Source: an uncultured Bacteroidia bacterium
GTDB taxonomy: Bacteria > Bacteroidota > Bacteroidia > Bacteroidales > ML635J-15
Reading direction: 5' to 3'
Length of the DNA: 47,859 bases
Assembly (NCBI GenBank): GCA_902776565.1
Contig: CACYQN010000020.1
Location: 1-47,859 of the forward strand
Under the pieces are notes generated by a model. The model saw only the letters and a list, made by a program, of their open reading frames with translations. It was not told the origin of the DNA and did not search any database. The position numbers and the translations under genes were made by a program. Shown piece by piece: positions 34,765 to 43,038 of the stretch (position 1 is its first letter; the number at the start of each line of letters is the position of its first letter).

Positions 34765-34828
34765 AATCCCAAATTTTATACCTATTTTTGGGATTACAAT
34801 CCCAAAAATTATACCGATTTTTAGGATT
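34765..34828. repeat. Two tandem palindromic units with 33-bp period
   Basis: Each 31-bp unit reads AATCCC ... GGATT with TATACC in the centre, at 34765-34795 and 34798-34828. The period is 33 bp, equal to the arrays at 28759 and 31328. The gap 34613-34941 contains only this, the terminator at 34654 and the palindrome at 34904. Confidence 0.65.
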
Positions 34829-34903
34829 AGGATTGCCTATACCTAATAAAAATCAAACTATAACATACTTTGAACATTTGATTTTGTAATGGTTTATTGA
34901 ATT

Positions 34904-34933
34904 TGTAGAGTAGTTGCGCGCAACTACTCTACA
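34904..34933. repeat. 30-bp perfect palindrome
   Basis: Left arm TGTAGAGTAGTTGCG is followed by its exact reverse complement. It lies 9 bp downstream of the stop of the minus-strand gene at 34942. Same length class and position as the palindromes at 1997 and 40683. Confidence 0.85.
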
Positions 34934-34941
34934 TTGAATCA

Positions 34942-35415
34942 TTAAATCCTTTCCAGTTCCACCATCTTCTCCGCCACCAGCCTTGCTGCAAACGCAACAT
35001 ACTCCACACAGGGACGTTTCTTGTAGAACTCGGCATTGCGGGGCGAAGGTTCGGGACACGGACAAGTGTCATCTGGCAGACCGAGCAGACGACGGCAGAT
35101 GATGTCGCCGTTTTCGGCACGGAACTTTTCGGCAAACTCCTGCACAAGAGCATAGTTGGCTGTACGCGCCACCTTGTCCGACGGGTCGTCGGCCGGTGAA
35201 ATGAAACCTGCGCACATCGCCATTCCGCACACCGTACCGCACACTTCGCGCATACGGCCTATGCCTCCGCCAAACGATGCCGAAATCTTGGATGCCATTG
35301 TTTTGTCAACACCAAAATCGTCGGCAAATGCCATAAACACCGACTGCGAGCAGTTGTAGCCATTCTTGAAATACTGCACCGCCAGTGCAACCTTCTGTTC
35401 TATATAGTTTTCCAT
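34942..35415 (-). CDS. C_GCAxxG_C_C family protein
   Basis: The 157-residue protein shows the conserved cysteine pattern of this family: Y-N-C-S-Q-S-V near residue 20, then F-G-G-G-I-G-R-M-R-E-V-C-G-T-V-C-G-M (two Cys three residues apart), and further Cys in the C-terminal half (C-R-R-L, C-P-C-P, C-V-E-Y). Members are small cytosolic proteins of unsettled function, probably redox- or metal-binding. Alone in its unit, divergent from the TIGR02757 gene, each with its own -7 box. Confidence 0.88.
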   Translation of the reverse strand: MENYIEQKVALAVQYFKNGYNCSQSVFMAFADDFGVDKTMASKISASFGGGIGRMREVCGTVCGMAMCAGFISPADDPSDKVARTANYALVQEFAEKFRAENGDIICRRLLGLPDDTCPCPEPSPRNAEFYKKRPCVEYVAFAARLVAEKMVELERI

Positions 35416-35431
35416 GTTTCTAAATTTTGGA

Positions 35432-35439
35432 CAAAGGTA
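35432..35439 (-). promoter_or_regulatory. -7 box for the C_GCAxxG_C_C gene
   Basis: Minus strand TACCTTTG, 17-24 bp upstream of the start; back-to-back with the box at 35464. Confidence 0.65.
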
Positions 35440-35463
35440 ATTATTTTATCCCGATTTTTCCAT

Positions 35464-35471
35464 TAACTTTG
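35464..35471 (+). promoter_or_regulatory. -7 box for the TIGR02757/trmN6 operon
   Basis: TAACTTTG, 21 bp upstream of the ATG at 35492. Confidence 0.65.
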
Positions 35472-35491
35472 AGCCATTAAAAATTTCTGGA

Positions 35492-36253
35492 ATGGACTTT
35501 CAATCTACAAAGGCTTTGCTCGACGAGCGGTACGAGAAGTTTGCTGTGGCAAGTTTCGTGGAGAACGACCCCGTGCAGATTCCACATTCGTTTTCGCGCA
35601 AGGAGGATATAGAAATAAGCGGTTTTTTCGCATCTATGATTGCGTGGGGCAATCGCAAAATGATAATAAACAACGCAAAACGTTTTATGCAGTTGATGGA
35701 CAATGCTCCCTACGACTTCGTGATGAACTTCGATGAGCGCGACCTAAAACCCCTCAATGCCGCCGTACACCGCACTTTTAACGGTGACGACATGCGTTTT
35801 TTTGTGCGTTCGCTTGCCAATATCTACCGCAATCACGGCGGTCTGGAGGCTATTTTCAGCAAATTCCCCGAGATGGACAAAAATTTGATGAATGTTCATT
35901 CGGTGCTGTTTGAGATTCCGCACGAGGCTCGCAATATGCGCCACATATCCGACATTACCAAAGGTTCGGCAGCAAAGCGACTCAATATGTTTCTGCGCTG
36001 GATGGTGCGTGACGATGGTCGTGGCATCGATTTCGGACTGTGGAAGGGCATAAGTCCTGCCGACCTGCTTATTCCTCTTGATGTGCATTGCGGACGTTGT
36101 GCCCGCGACCTCGGCTTGCTTTCGCGAAAGCAGAACGATTGGAAATCAGTGCTCGAGCTTACAGAAAACCTTCGCAAATTCGATTCCACCGACCCTATAA
36201 AGTACGACTTTGCACTTTTCGGTTCGGGAGTGACGCAAACACCAATGTTGTAA
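35492..36253 (+). CDS. TIGR02757 family protein
   Basis: The 253-residue protein has the hallmark C-terminal segment: P-L-D-V-H-C-G-R-C-A-R-D-L-G-L-L, R-K-Q-N-D-W, and D-P-I-K-Y-D-F-A-L-F-G-S-G-V. The N-terminal part has the usual D-P-V-Q-I-P-H-S-F and F-F-A-S-M-I-A-W-G-N-R. The family is widespread in Bacteroidota and resembles helix-hairpin-helix DNA glycosylase folds (K/D motifs), but no activity is established. The stop overlaps the trmN6 start by one base (TAATG), so the two are translated from one mRNA. Confidence 0.9.
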   Translation: MDFQSTKALLDERYEKFAVASFVENDPVQIPHSFSRKEDIEISGFFASMIAWGNRKMIINNAKRFMQLMDNAPYDFVMNFDERDLKPLNAAVHRTFNGDDMRFFVRSLANIYRNHGGLEAIFSKFPEMDKNLMNVHSVLFEIPHEARNMRHISDITKGSAAKRLNMFLRWMVRDDGRGIDFGLWKGISPADLLIPLDVHCGRCARDLGLLSRKQNDWKSVLELTENLRKFDSTDPIKYDFALFGSGVTQTPML

Positions 36254-36960
36254 TGTCCGACAGCTATTTCACATTTAAGCAGTTTCGCGTGTTGCACCGC
36301 AAGTCGATTATGAAGGTCGGCACCGATGGCGTTCTGCTTGGCGCATATGTCGATTGTGGCGATGCTAAGCGCATTCTTGATATTGGCACGGGTACAGGTT
36401 TGCTTTGCCTTATGCTGGCTCAGAAGTGCGAGGCGCATATTCACGGAATTGATATAAACGCAGAAGCTGTGGAGGTCGCGAAGTTCAACGTTGGGGAAAG
36501 CAAGTGGGCAGATAGGATAGAGGTTTTCCAGTCGTCGGTGCAGGATTTTGTGGCAGAGGAAAAATACGACCTTATTGTCTCGAATCCGCCGTTCTATACT
36601 ACCGATGTGGTTGCACCCGAGAAGGGTAGGGCGCTGGCACGTCACGACCTTAGCCTCAATATTTCCGAGTTGGCGGTTTCGGTTGACAGGCTTCTTGCGC
36701 AGGATGGAAGGTGCTATGTGATTTATCCCACCGAGCAGTGCCAGTTGTTTGAAAATGAAGCATCAAAGTACGGATTGTCTGCATTGCGCAGGCTGTATGT
36801 GTCGTCGCGTCCCGATGTGCAACCAATAAGAACCATTGTGGAATTAAGCCGTCGGCAATGCGAAACTGAATGCGATTCGTTGTATATTGAAAATGGTGAG
36901 CGTCACGATTTCAGCGACAAGTACAGGTCGCTTACGCGAGATTATTATTTGAAATTCTGA
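36253..36960 (+). CDS. trmN6: tRNA1(Val) adenine-37 N6-methyltransferase
   Basis: From the ATG at 36253 the product is 235 residues, the usual size for TrmN6/YfiC. It has the substrate segment F-K-Q-F-x-V, G-T-D-G-V-L-L-G, the SAM-binding D-I-G-T-G-T-G-L (about 43-50) and the N6-adenine methylase motif N-P-P-F-Y. It uses SAM to methylate A37 of tRNA1(Val). The reading frame extends 55 codons further upstream into the TIGR02757 gene, but 36253 matches the family N-terminus and gives translational coupling. Confidence 0.9.
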   Translation: MSDSYFTFKQFRVLHRKSIMKVGTDGVLLGAYVDCGDAKRILDIGTGTGLLCLMLAQKCEAHIHGIDINAEAVEVAKFNVGESKWADRIEVFQSSVQDFVAEEKYDLIVSNPPFYTTDVVAPEKGRALARHDLSLNISELAVSVDRLLAQDGRCYVIYPTEQCQLFENEASKYGLSALRRLYVSSRPDVQPIRTIVELSRRQCETECDSLYIENGERHDFSDKYRSLTRDYYLKF

Positions 36961-37533
36961 TTAGAAAAGCCCGAGTGTGAGAGCTACGTAAACTCCTGGT
37001 TTGTTGAGGATTGACTGCTTGTATAATTCGGGTGTTTTTGTCTTTATGTGGAACATGTATTCTATTCCAAGCGATATTTTCAGAATGTCGGTAATGGAGT
37101 ATTCTACTGCTGCCGACGGAACTATAGCCACGAAACCAGCCTTGTCAAACCCTTTTCTGCTTACCGAGTTTACAAGCATCGATGAGCCGTATCCCACTTT
37201 TATGTCGGTTAAAAGGTGGAATGAGTGGTCGTTGAAGAATGGGTAGCCGAAATAAATTCCGCCGTGGCTTTGCCTAAGGCTGTGAGGTTCGGAGTCGGTG
37301 CCTGTTATCTTTACCGCATTGCTCATTCCGTCGAAGTAGGCGCCTATGCGGAAGTCCTTTACAATGAATCCGCAGGAACCGCCTATGGTTATTGAAATGC
37401 CTTTTTCTATGGGGTAGAACTGACCGTTGAGCGTGCAGAAACCTCCCTGCTGGTACTCGTCTGGCTGTGCCTGTGAGAAACCTGCAAGTCCTGTTAAAAG
37501 CAGACAGAATATGGCTATAAGTTTTTTCATCAT
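36961..37533 (-). CDS. Outer-membrane beta-barrel protein
   Basis: The 190-residue protein has a signal peptide (M-M-K-K-L-I-A-I-F ... G-F-S-Q, cleavage about residue 20). Strand-like segments follow: I-S-I-T-I-G-G-S-C-G-F-I-V, G-I-Y-F-G-Y-P-F, A-A-V-E-Y-S-I and I-S-L-G-I-E-Y-M-F. The terminal strand Y-V-A-L-T-L-G-L-F ends in Phe, as in outer-membrane barrels. Role unknown. It abuts trmN6 tail to tail with no spacer. Confidence 0.7.
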   Translation of the reverse strand: MMKKLIAIFCLLLTGLAGFSQAQPDEYQQGGFCTLNGQFYPIEKGISITIGGSCGFIVKDFRIGAYFDGMSNAVKITGTDSEPHSLRQSHGGIYFGYPFFNDHSFHLLTDIKVGYGSSMLVNSVSRKGFDKAGFVAIVPSAAVEYSITDILKISLGIEYMFHIKTKTPELYKQSILNKPGVYVALTLGLF

Positions 37534-37573
37534 AATGCTAACTGCATTGTTGCCGTTTTATTGTACATTTATT

Positions 37574-37604
37574 AAAAAACAGCGGAATTTCTCCGCTGTT
37601 TTTA
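37574..37604 (-). terminator. Terminator of the second UspA gene
   Basis: AACAGCGGA and TCCGCTGTT stem with flanking A and T runs; lies downstream of the UspA stop (37623, minus) and upstream of the barrel gene. Confidence 0.9.
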
Positions 37605-37622
37605 TTTTATGCCTACAATTTT

Positions 37623-38420
37623 CTAGTTGAATCCACCAGTTTTGATAATGTCGATTCGCTTGTTTACGCACATTACAGGAATTTTTGCAGCAAGTTCTTC
37701 GTTTTCTGGATTCTTGATTTCCTTTATGTACGACTTGTACTGGTCGGTCATGAAGATTACAAGGTCGCATTCGGCTTCGTTTGCATACTTGTACATTTCA
37801 TCCGAGAAGTTCTTTTTGCTATCGAGGTACTTGATTTCGTAGTCGATGAGGTTGTCGTTGAAGATGTTTTCGGCGAAAGTAATGGTGTTCTGTATTGCTT
37901 TTCTGCTGAAACCGTCGTTGTCCTTGTAAGATATGATATATACCTTGCTTTCGAACAAAGTGTTAAGGAATCTTACCCACTGAACTCTGATTCTTGACGA
38001 TTTGTCTGCATCAATCGGGATGAGGATGCGGTCGTATTCACCGTAGATTGGCGGGTTCTGTACTAGAACGAACGGGATTGTGATGAACTTTTCAACAATC
38101 TTTATTGCCTTTTTCAGGTTCTTTGTTCCGTGAGTTCCCATTACGGCAAGAAGAGCATTGATTTCAATACCATAGTTGTAGATTTCCTTGTCGATGTCGC
38201 CCTTTCTTACTTCGACAGCAATCTCAAGATTTGGCTTGTCCTTCTTGAAGTCGTCAACTATAGCCTGCAACTTGGCTTTTGCTTCCTCTATTTCATCCGA
38301 CTTTGATACAATGTGTATTACGTTGATAGGGTTGTTGTGCGTCTTGCCAATCATATAGGCATGTTCAAGTGCGTATGCGCCTACCTCTGTAAAGTCGTGC
38401 GGTACTAATATTGGTTTCAT
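37623..38420 (-). CDS. Tandem universal stress protein (UspA family)
   Basis: The 265-residue protein has two Usp domains. The first starts K-P-I-L-V-P-H-D-F-T-E-V-G-A-Y-A-L and contains A-V-M-G-T-H-G-T-K, matching the G-T-H-G nucleotide-binding-type loop. The second starts R-I-L-I-P-I-D-A-D and ends A-A-K-I-P-V-M-C-V, but its G-x-x-G loop is lost (F-M-T-D-Q-Y), so only the first half may bind nucleotide. Cytosolic; single-gene unit with its own promoter and terminator. Confidence 0.85.
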   Translation of the reverse strand: MKPILVPHDFTEVGAYALEHAYMIGKTHNNPINVIHIVSKSDEIEEAKAKLQAIVDDFKKDKPNLEIAVEVRKGDIDKEIYNYGIEINALLAVMGTHGTKNLKKAIKIVEKFITIPFVLVQNPPIYGEYDRILIPIDADKSSRIRVQWVRFLNTLFESKVYIISYKDNDGFSRKAIQNTITFAENIFNDNLIDYEIKYLDSKKNFSDEMYKYANEAECDLVIFMTDQYKSYIKEIKNPENEELAAKIPVMCVNKRIDIIKTGGFN

Positions 38421-38471
38421 ACTTTCTTTATTATGTATAGTAATAAATTAAAAAACAATTCTCATTGTCGG

Positions 38472-38479
38472 CAAATTTA
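38472..38479 (-). promoter_or_regulatory. -7 box for the second UspA gene
   Basis: Minus strand TAAATTTG, perfect match, 52-59 bp upstream of the start. Confidence 0.55.
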
Positions 38480-38669
38480 TGAAATATATTTGTACCGACA
38501 AAGGATTTTCGATATTTTTTTTTATAGGTATTTTTACGCATTCGGGACTAACCTTTGAAACGTAAATTTGGGCTAAAAGGCTAAAAGAAGAGAAGGCTAA
38601 AAGTCTAACTGTCGAGCAGAAGTCCTGTCTGGCAGTCGGTCAGAAGCCTTCAAGCCCAAACCTAGAAAC

Positions 38670-38853
38670 GGGCTTTAGCCCATCAAACCCATAAACTAGC
38701 GTTAGCTCATGAAACCTAGAAACGGCGTCAGCCATAGAAACCTAGAAACGGGCGTTAGCCACCCTTCGACAAGCTCAGGGGGCAGAGAAACCTAGAAACG
38801 GGCTTTAGCCCCAGAAACGGCTTTAGCCCATCAAACTTAGAAACTGCTTTAGC
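38670..38853. repeat. Mini-hairpin array running into the recJ stop codon
   Basis: GGGCTTTAGCCC, AGCGTTAGCT, GGCGTCAGCC, GGGCGTTAGCC, then again GGGCTTTAGCCC, GGCTTTAGCC and GCTTTAGC are joined by CCTAGAAAC or CATCAAAC linkers. A REP-like element CCCTTCGAC-AAG-CTCAGGG (38762-38780) is embedded. The final unit (38846-38853) contains the recJ stop codon. Three GGCTAAAAG phrases lie upstream (38571-38610). Nothing else is seen in 38421-38848 except the UspA promoter. Confidence 0.7.
38762..38780. repeat. REP-like imperfect palindrome
   Basis: CCCTTCGACAAGCTCAGGG; same family as 19538-19557 and 28989-29009. Confidence 0.6.
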
Positions 38854-40564
38854 CCTTCAAATCCAGCAGCTGTATCTGCAGTGTCGTCTGGTTCATGAAG
38901 TTGTTCTCTACTAGGTGGTAGCAGATGTCGAACGGCTTGTAGTCGGAGATTTTTTCATAGCAGTTGCCGAATCCGAATCCTACGCCGTCAATGCAGTTGT
39001 TGTCGCCAACTTGCTGAACTATTTTCAGTTTTAGGTGCTCGAGGTTCTTGCCAATCTGCCGTCCCATGCCGTTGTCGTAGATTTGCCTCGAGGCGAAAAT
39101 AGGCGACATGTTGCCAGGTCCGAACGGTGCAAACTGCTTCAGTATGCGGAAGGTCTTCGGCGTGATTTCCTTTATCATGATTTCGGTGTCGATGCGGATT
39201 ACGGGACGCCGTTGGTCTTCGGTGATATTGGCTCTTACATATTCCTCGAAGCGCTGGCGGAATGGCTCAAGGTTTTCCTTTTTCATTGTAAGTCCGGCTG
39301 CGTAGGTGTGTCCGCCGAAACTTTCGAGCAGGTCGCCACAGGCTGTAACTGCGCTGTACAGGTCGAAGCCCTCTACCGAACGTGCCGAGCCTACCACGAG
39401 TCCGTTATTTTCTGTAAGCACGATTGTCGGTCTGTAATACGATTCGGTAAGACGTGATGCAACGATTCCTACCACGCCCTTGTGCCAGTTGGGTGAAAAT
39501 ACCACCGTCGAGTAGGCGTTTTTCAGGTTCTCATCGGCTTCTATCTGTGCGATTGCCTCTTCGGTGATGTTGCGGTCGATTTCCTTGCGGTAGCTGTTCA
39601 TACCATCTATTGAGTTGCCGATTTGCAGGGCAAAGTCACGGTCGGTGGTGGTGAGCAGTTCGACGGCGGTCTTGCCGGTGTCGATACGTCCTGCTGCATT
39701 TATACGTGGACCAATCTTGAAGACTATGTCATTGATTTGTATTTCCTTGTTGCTCAGGTCGGTAAGGTCGATTATGCTTTCAAGTCCAGTACACGGCGAG
39801 GTGTTAAGTTCCTGCAGTCCGTAGTATGCCAGTATGCGGTTTTCATCGATTATCGGCACAATGTCGGAACCTATGCTCACAGCGACAAGGTCGAGGTAGC
39901 GTGTGATGTCCTCGATGTCGAGGTTGTGCTTCTGTATGTATCCTTGCAGCAGTTTGAATGCCACTCCGCAACCCGAAAGTTCGTTGAACGGATATCCGCA
40001 GTCGGGACGCTTCGGGTCGAGTACAGCGAATGCCTTGGGCAGTTCTTCGCCTACGGTGTGGTGGTCGCAGACAATCACATCTATGCCCTTGCTGTTGGCG
40101 TAGTCGATTTTTTCGTTGCCCTTGATTCCGCAGTCAACGGTGATGAGCAGGGTAGTGCCGTTTTCGGCTGCGTAGTCAATCCCTTGCGACGAAAGTCCAT
40201 AGCCTTCAAGGTAGCGGTCGGGAATGTAGAAATCGACATTTGCGTTGCGGCTTTTCAGGTAGCGCAGCATGAGAGCGGTGGCTGTAGTGCCGTCAACATC
40301 ATAGTCGCCGAAAATCAGAATTTTCTCTTTGTTGTCGATTGCGCGGGTAAGACGGTCAACAGCCTTGTCCATATCCTTCATCAGGAAGGGGTCGTAAAGG
40401 TCGGCGAGTTGCGGACGGAAAAATCGCTTTGCCTCGTCGTAGTTGTGTATTCCGCGCTGAACCAGCAATGTTGCCACCAGTTTGTCCACGCCAACATCCT
40501 TCATCAGCCTTTCAACCGACTCCTTGTCGTCACATTCCTTAACCGTCCAAAGCTTTTCCGTCAT
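38849..40564 (-). CDS. recJ: Single-stranded-DNA-specific exonuclease RecJ
   Basis: The 571-residue protein has the DHH phosphoesterase motifs of RecJ: F-G-D-Y-D-V-D-G-T-T-A (about 80-90), T-V-D-C-G and V-C-D-H-H-T-V-G. The DHHA1 motif G-G-H-T-Y-A-A-G-L is in the second half and an OB-like C-terminal part follows. RecJ degrades single-stranded DNA 5' to 3' in recombinational and mismatch repair. Length fits the family. Its last two codons (GGC TAA) lie within an intergenic mini-hairpin unit, so the repeat array abuts the gene without any spacer. Confidence 0.95.
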   Translation of the reverse strand: MTEKLWTVKECDDKESVERLMKDVGVDKLVATLLVQRGIHNYDEAKRFFRPQLADLYDPFLMKDMDKAVDRLTRAIDNKEKILIFGDYDVDGTTATALMLRYLKSRNANVDFYIPDRYLEGYGLSSQGIDYAAENGTTLLITVDCGIKGNEKIDYANSKGIDVIVCDHHTVGEELPKAFAVLDPKRPDCGYPFNELSGCGVAFKLLQGYIQKHNLDIEDITRYLDLVAVSIGSDIVPIIDENRILAYYGLQELNTSPCTGLESIIDLTDLSNKEIQINDIVFKIGPRINAAGRIDTGKTAVELLTTTDRDFALQIGNSIDGMNSYRKEIDRNITEEAIAQIEADENLKNAYSTVVFSPNWHKGVVGIVASRLTESYYRPTIVLTENNGLVVGSARSVEGFDLYSAVTACGDLLESFGGHTYAAGLTMKKENLEPFRQRFEEYVRANITEDQRRPVIRIDTEIMIKEITPKTFRILKQFAPFGPGNMSPIFASRQIYDNGMGRQIGKNLEHLKLKIVQQVGDNNCIDGVGFGFGNCYEKISDYKPFDICYHLVENNFMNQTTLQIQLLDLKG

Positions 40565-40603
40565 TGTAATTTTTTTTAGGCGGTAAAAATAATATTAAAA
40601 ATA

Positions 40604-40633
40604 AAAAAAGTCGGAAATATTTCCGACTTTTTT
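40604..40633 (-). terminator. Terminator between serS and recJ (30-bp perfect palindrome)
   Basis: AAAAAAGTCGGAAAT followed by its exact reverse complement. It gives a stem with a T-run on either strand; downstream of serS and upstream of recJ. Confidence 0.85.
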
Positions 40634-40682
40634 GTGAACAAGGTTAAAATTGTTTCTTTCTTGTCTGTACTTTTGTATTAAT

Positions 40683-40710
40683 GTGGTGTCGCGGCGCGCC
40701 GCGACACCAC
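40683..40710. repeat. 28-bp perfect palindrome, GC-rich
   Basis: Left arm GTGGTGTCGCGGCG plus exact reverse complement, 37 bp after the serS stop (minus strand). The AT-rich phrase CCATTATTAATTGTCAATTG separates it from serS, similar to that before the palindrome at 1997. Confidence 0.85.
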
Positions 40711-40746
40711 TGATTGTCCATTATTAATTGTCAATTGTACATTGAT

Positions 40747-42012
40747 TTATATCTTGTCGAAACCAGTGTATTTTCTCAATACCTCAGGAACAATTATTCC
40801 GTCTTCGGTCTGGTAGTTCTCGATGATTGCAGCCATTATTCTCGGCAATGCCAGTGCGCTTCCGTTCAAAGTGTGGCAGAGCTGAGTCTTCTTGTCGGCG
40901 GTGCGGTATCTCAGTTTCAGACGGTTGGCCTGGAAATCTTCGAAGTTGGAAACCGAACTTACCTCGAGCCACTTTTCCTGTGCTGCCGAGAAAACCTCGA
41001 AATCGAATGTAAGCGACGAGGTGAAGCTTATGTCGCCACCGCACAGACGCAAAACACGGTACGGAAGTCCGAGCTTTATGAGCAGACCTTCAACGTGAGC
41101 CTTCATTTCTTCCAATGCCTGGTACGAATCTTCGGGCTTGCGAATCTGGACGATTTCAACCTTGTCGAACTCGTGCAGACGGTTGAGTCCGCGTACGTTG
41201 GCACCCCACGAACCTGCTTCGCGGCGGAAGCAAGCCGAGTATGCTACGTTCTTAATCGGGAAGTCCTTCTCGTTGAGGATGACGTCGCGGTAAAGGTTTG
41301 TAACTGGCACTTCTGCTGTCGGGATAAGGTAGTAGTTGTCGAGGGTTGCGTGGTACATCTGTCCTTCCTTGTCGGGAAGCTGACCTGTTCCGTAACCGCT
41401 GTCCTCGTTCACCATCAGAGGGGGAAGTACTTCGGCGTAGCCAGCCTTTTCGGCTTCGTCGAGGAAGAAGGTTATGAGTGCGCGCTGCAATTTTGCACCC
41501 TTGCCCAGATATACTGGAAAACCTGCGCCTGTAATCTTTGTGCCGAGGTCGAAGTTGATGATGTTCAGGTCCTTGATGATTTCCCAGTGTGGTTTCTTGA
41601 ACTTGAGTTCTGGGATAGTTCCACCCATTTTCTCAACTACGTTGTCGTCTTCGCCCTTTCCGCATGGAACCGATTCGTGCGGAGTGTTCGGCAGAAGCAG
41701 CATATATCCGTTGAGTTCCTTTTCGGCTTCGGCCTGCTTGTTTTCGAGTTCCTTCACCTGCTCCTTCATTTCTGCGGTCTTCGATTTGGCTTGTTCTGCC
41801 TCTTCCTTCTTGCCCTGAGCGAAAAGTTGACCGACTTGCTTTGCTATGTTGTTGAGTTCCTTCAGGATGTTGTCCTTTGCAAACTGGCATTCCTTGCGGC
41901 GGTCGTCGCATGCTATTATTTTTTCTACGAGTTCTGTTGCGTCGAAATTCTTAATTTTCAGACGGTTGATGACGAAATCCTTGTCGTCGCGTATTAACTT
42001 TAATGTAAGCAT
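40747..42012 (-). CDS. serS: Seryl-tRNA synthetase
   Basis: The 421-residue protein has the N-terminal tRNA-binding coiled-coil arm (about 30-110, Glu/Lys-rich) and the class II catalytic core. Motif 2 reads C-F-R-R-E-A-G-S-W-G and R-G-L-N-R-L-H-E-F-D-K-V-E. The serine/ATP site has S-S-V-S-N-F-E-D-F-Q-A-N-R, and motif 3 reads N-G-S-A-L-A-L-P-R. It charges tRNA(Ser) with serine in the cytosol. Start agrees with the family (M-L-T-L-K-L-I-R). Confidence 0.97.
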   Translation of the reverse strand: MLTLKLIRDDKDFVINRLKIKNFDATELVEKIIACDDRRKECQFAKDNILKELNNIAKQVGQLFAQGKKEEAEQAKSKTAEMKEQVKELENKQAEAEKELNGYMLLLPNTPHESVPCGKGEDDNVVEKMGGTIPELKFKKPHWEIIKDLNIINFDLGTKITGAGFPVYLGKGAKLQRALITFFLDEAEKAGYAEVLPPLMVNEDSGYGTGQLPDKEGQMYHATLDNYYLIPTAEVPVTNLYRDVILNEKDFPIKNVAYSACFRREAGSWGANVRGLNRLHEFDKVEIVQIRKPEDSYQALEEMKAHVEGLLIKLGLPYRVLRLCGGDISFTSSLTFDFEVFSAAQEKWLEVSSVSNFEDFQANRLKLRYRTADKKTQLCHTLNGSALALPRIMAAIIENYQTEDGIIVPEVLRKYTGFDKI

Positions 42013-42035
42013 TTTCTGAAAAATTTAATCGGGTG

Positions 42036-42043
42036 CAAATTTA
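42036..42043 (-). promoter_or_regulatory. -7 box for serS
   Basis: Minus strand TAAATTTG, 24-31 bp upstream of the start. Confidence 0.6.
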
Positions 42044-42159
42044 TAAAAGATTTTTGCAGGTGTAATTAAAAAATATCGTTGAAGCAAAATAAAAGTTGCC
42101 TATATTATTAATAGGTATGATTTTTTGAACATCAAATCCTCAAACCTTCTTAAACAACT

Positions 42160-42360
42160 TGAACGGCGCAGCCATTCAAACCCTTGAACGTTAAACCTTT
42201 GAACTTATAAACGGCGCAGCCATTCAACGGCGAAGCCCTCAACGAAGTTAAACCCATAAACAATTTCAAACCCTTGAACGTTAAACCCTTGAACTTATAA
42301 ACGGCGCAGCCATTCAAACCCATAAACAATTTCAAACCCTTGAACATTGAACCCCTTGAA
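42160..42360. repeat. Intergenic array with ~90-bp tandem duplication
   Basis: CCCTTGAACGTTAAACC...TTGAACTTATAAACGGCGCAGCCATTCAA starts at 42181 and again at 42271 (90-bp period). ACCCATAAACAATTTCAAA occurs at about 42252 and 42319. GGCGCAGCC and GGCGAAGCC mini-hairpins are embedded. The 1-kb gap 42013-43038 has no credible gene; short frames across it only translate the repeats. Confidence 0.65.
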
Positions 42361-42384
42361 CTTTGAACTCCTTGAACCTGTACA

Positions 42385-42402
42385 GTCGTGGCGCGCCGCG
42401 AC
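42385..42402. repeat. GC-rich near-palindrome (GTCGTGGCG..CGCCGCGAC)
   Basis: One mismatch between arms; same family as the elements at 40683, 42814 and 43616. Confidence 0.6.
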
Positions 42403-42738
42403 CACTACAACATTGAACCCTATCTTGCTTTTGTTATATTAATATTCTATTTATATCATTAAATATGTGCGTCTTATATAATATGCACTATGTCGTGGTA
42501 AATCTTTTTAAATAATTTTTAACTTTGCCATTCTCAAATATAGTATCGCATCGGTATTTTGTGTTTTGGTGTGATTGATGTTGTAAAGGGCTGATATACT
42601 ATATTTTGTGGAATTTTGTTGGAATTAGAATTTATAAGAATTATGACAATGATGGAGACGTTTGCGGAGTCGCTTAGGAATGTGAACAATTGTAAAATTG
42701 TATCACTTGTGGTGTCGCATTGCGATTCAACATTGTAC

Positions 42739-42850
42739 ACATTGAACTTTAAAAACAAATATAAAACATTAAACATTGTACAGTCGTGCCATGGCGCGAC
42801 TCAACATTGTACAGTCGCGGCGCGCCACGACCACTACAACCTTAAACATT
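42739..42850 (+). repeat. 112-bp direct repeat, left copy
   Basis: Matches 43541-43652 at a constant offset of 802 bp with two differences seen (ATGG/ACGG near 42791 and C/T at 42841). It contains two hairpins, GTCGTGCC..GGCGCGAC (42783-42800) and GTCGCGGCGCGCCACGAC (42814-42831). Confidence 0.85.
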
Positions 42851-42904
42851 AAACATTGAATTATCTTATCATGAAAAACATCGCATATATGAAAAATTCT
42901 ACAA

Positions 42905-42975
42905 CCCTAGGCTCGGCGAAGCCAACCTTTAGCTCAACGAAGTTAACCTTTAGCTCGGCGAAGCCAATCGTAAAT
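42905..42975. repeat. Short array of CTCGGCGAAGCC modules
   Basis: GGCTCGGCGAAGCCAACC, CTTTAGCTCAACGAAGTTAACC and CTTTAGCTCGGCGAAGCCAATC follow each other. The AACCTTTAGCTC phrase recurs from 2192. Confidence 0.6.
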
Positions 42976-42995
42976 CAAAAATCGTAAATTTTTCT

Positions 42996-43003
42996 TATCT
43001 TTG
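42996..43003 (+). promoter_or_regulatory. -7 box for the mntA-like gene
   Basis: TATCTTTG, perfect match, 36 bp upstream of the ATG. Confidence 0.6.
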
Positions 43004-43038
43004 TCCGTGAATATTTAAACGCTGTAAATGCAAACGAA

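Noticed and set aside
36088..36252. 55-residue N-terminal extension of trmN6
   Set aside because: It overlaps the well-conserved end of the TIGR02757 gene; the family N-terminus starts at 36253.
42150..42347. Minus-strand frame rich in F-K-G-L repeats
   Set aside because: It only translates the intergenic duplication; no signal, domain or promoter.
42616..42852. 78-residue plus-strand frame upstream of mntA
   Set aside because: It runs through the 112-bp repeat and its hairpins; protein-like composition is absent.
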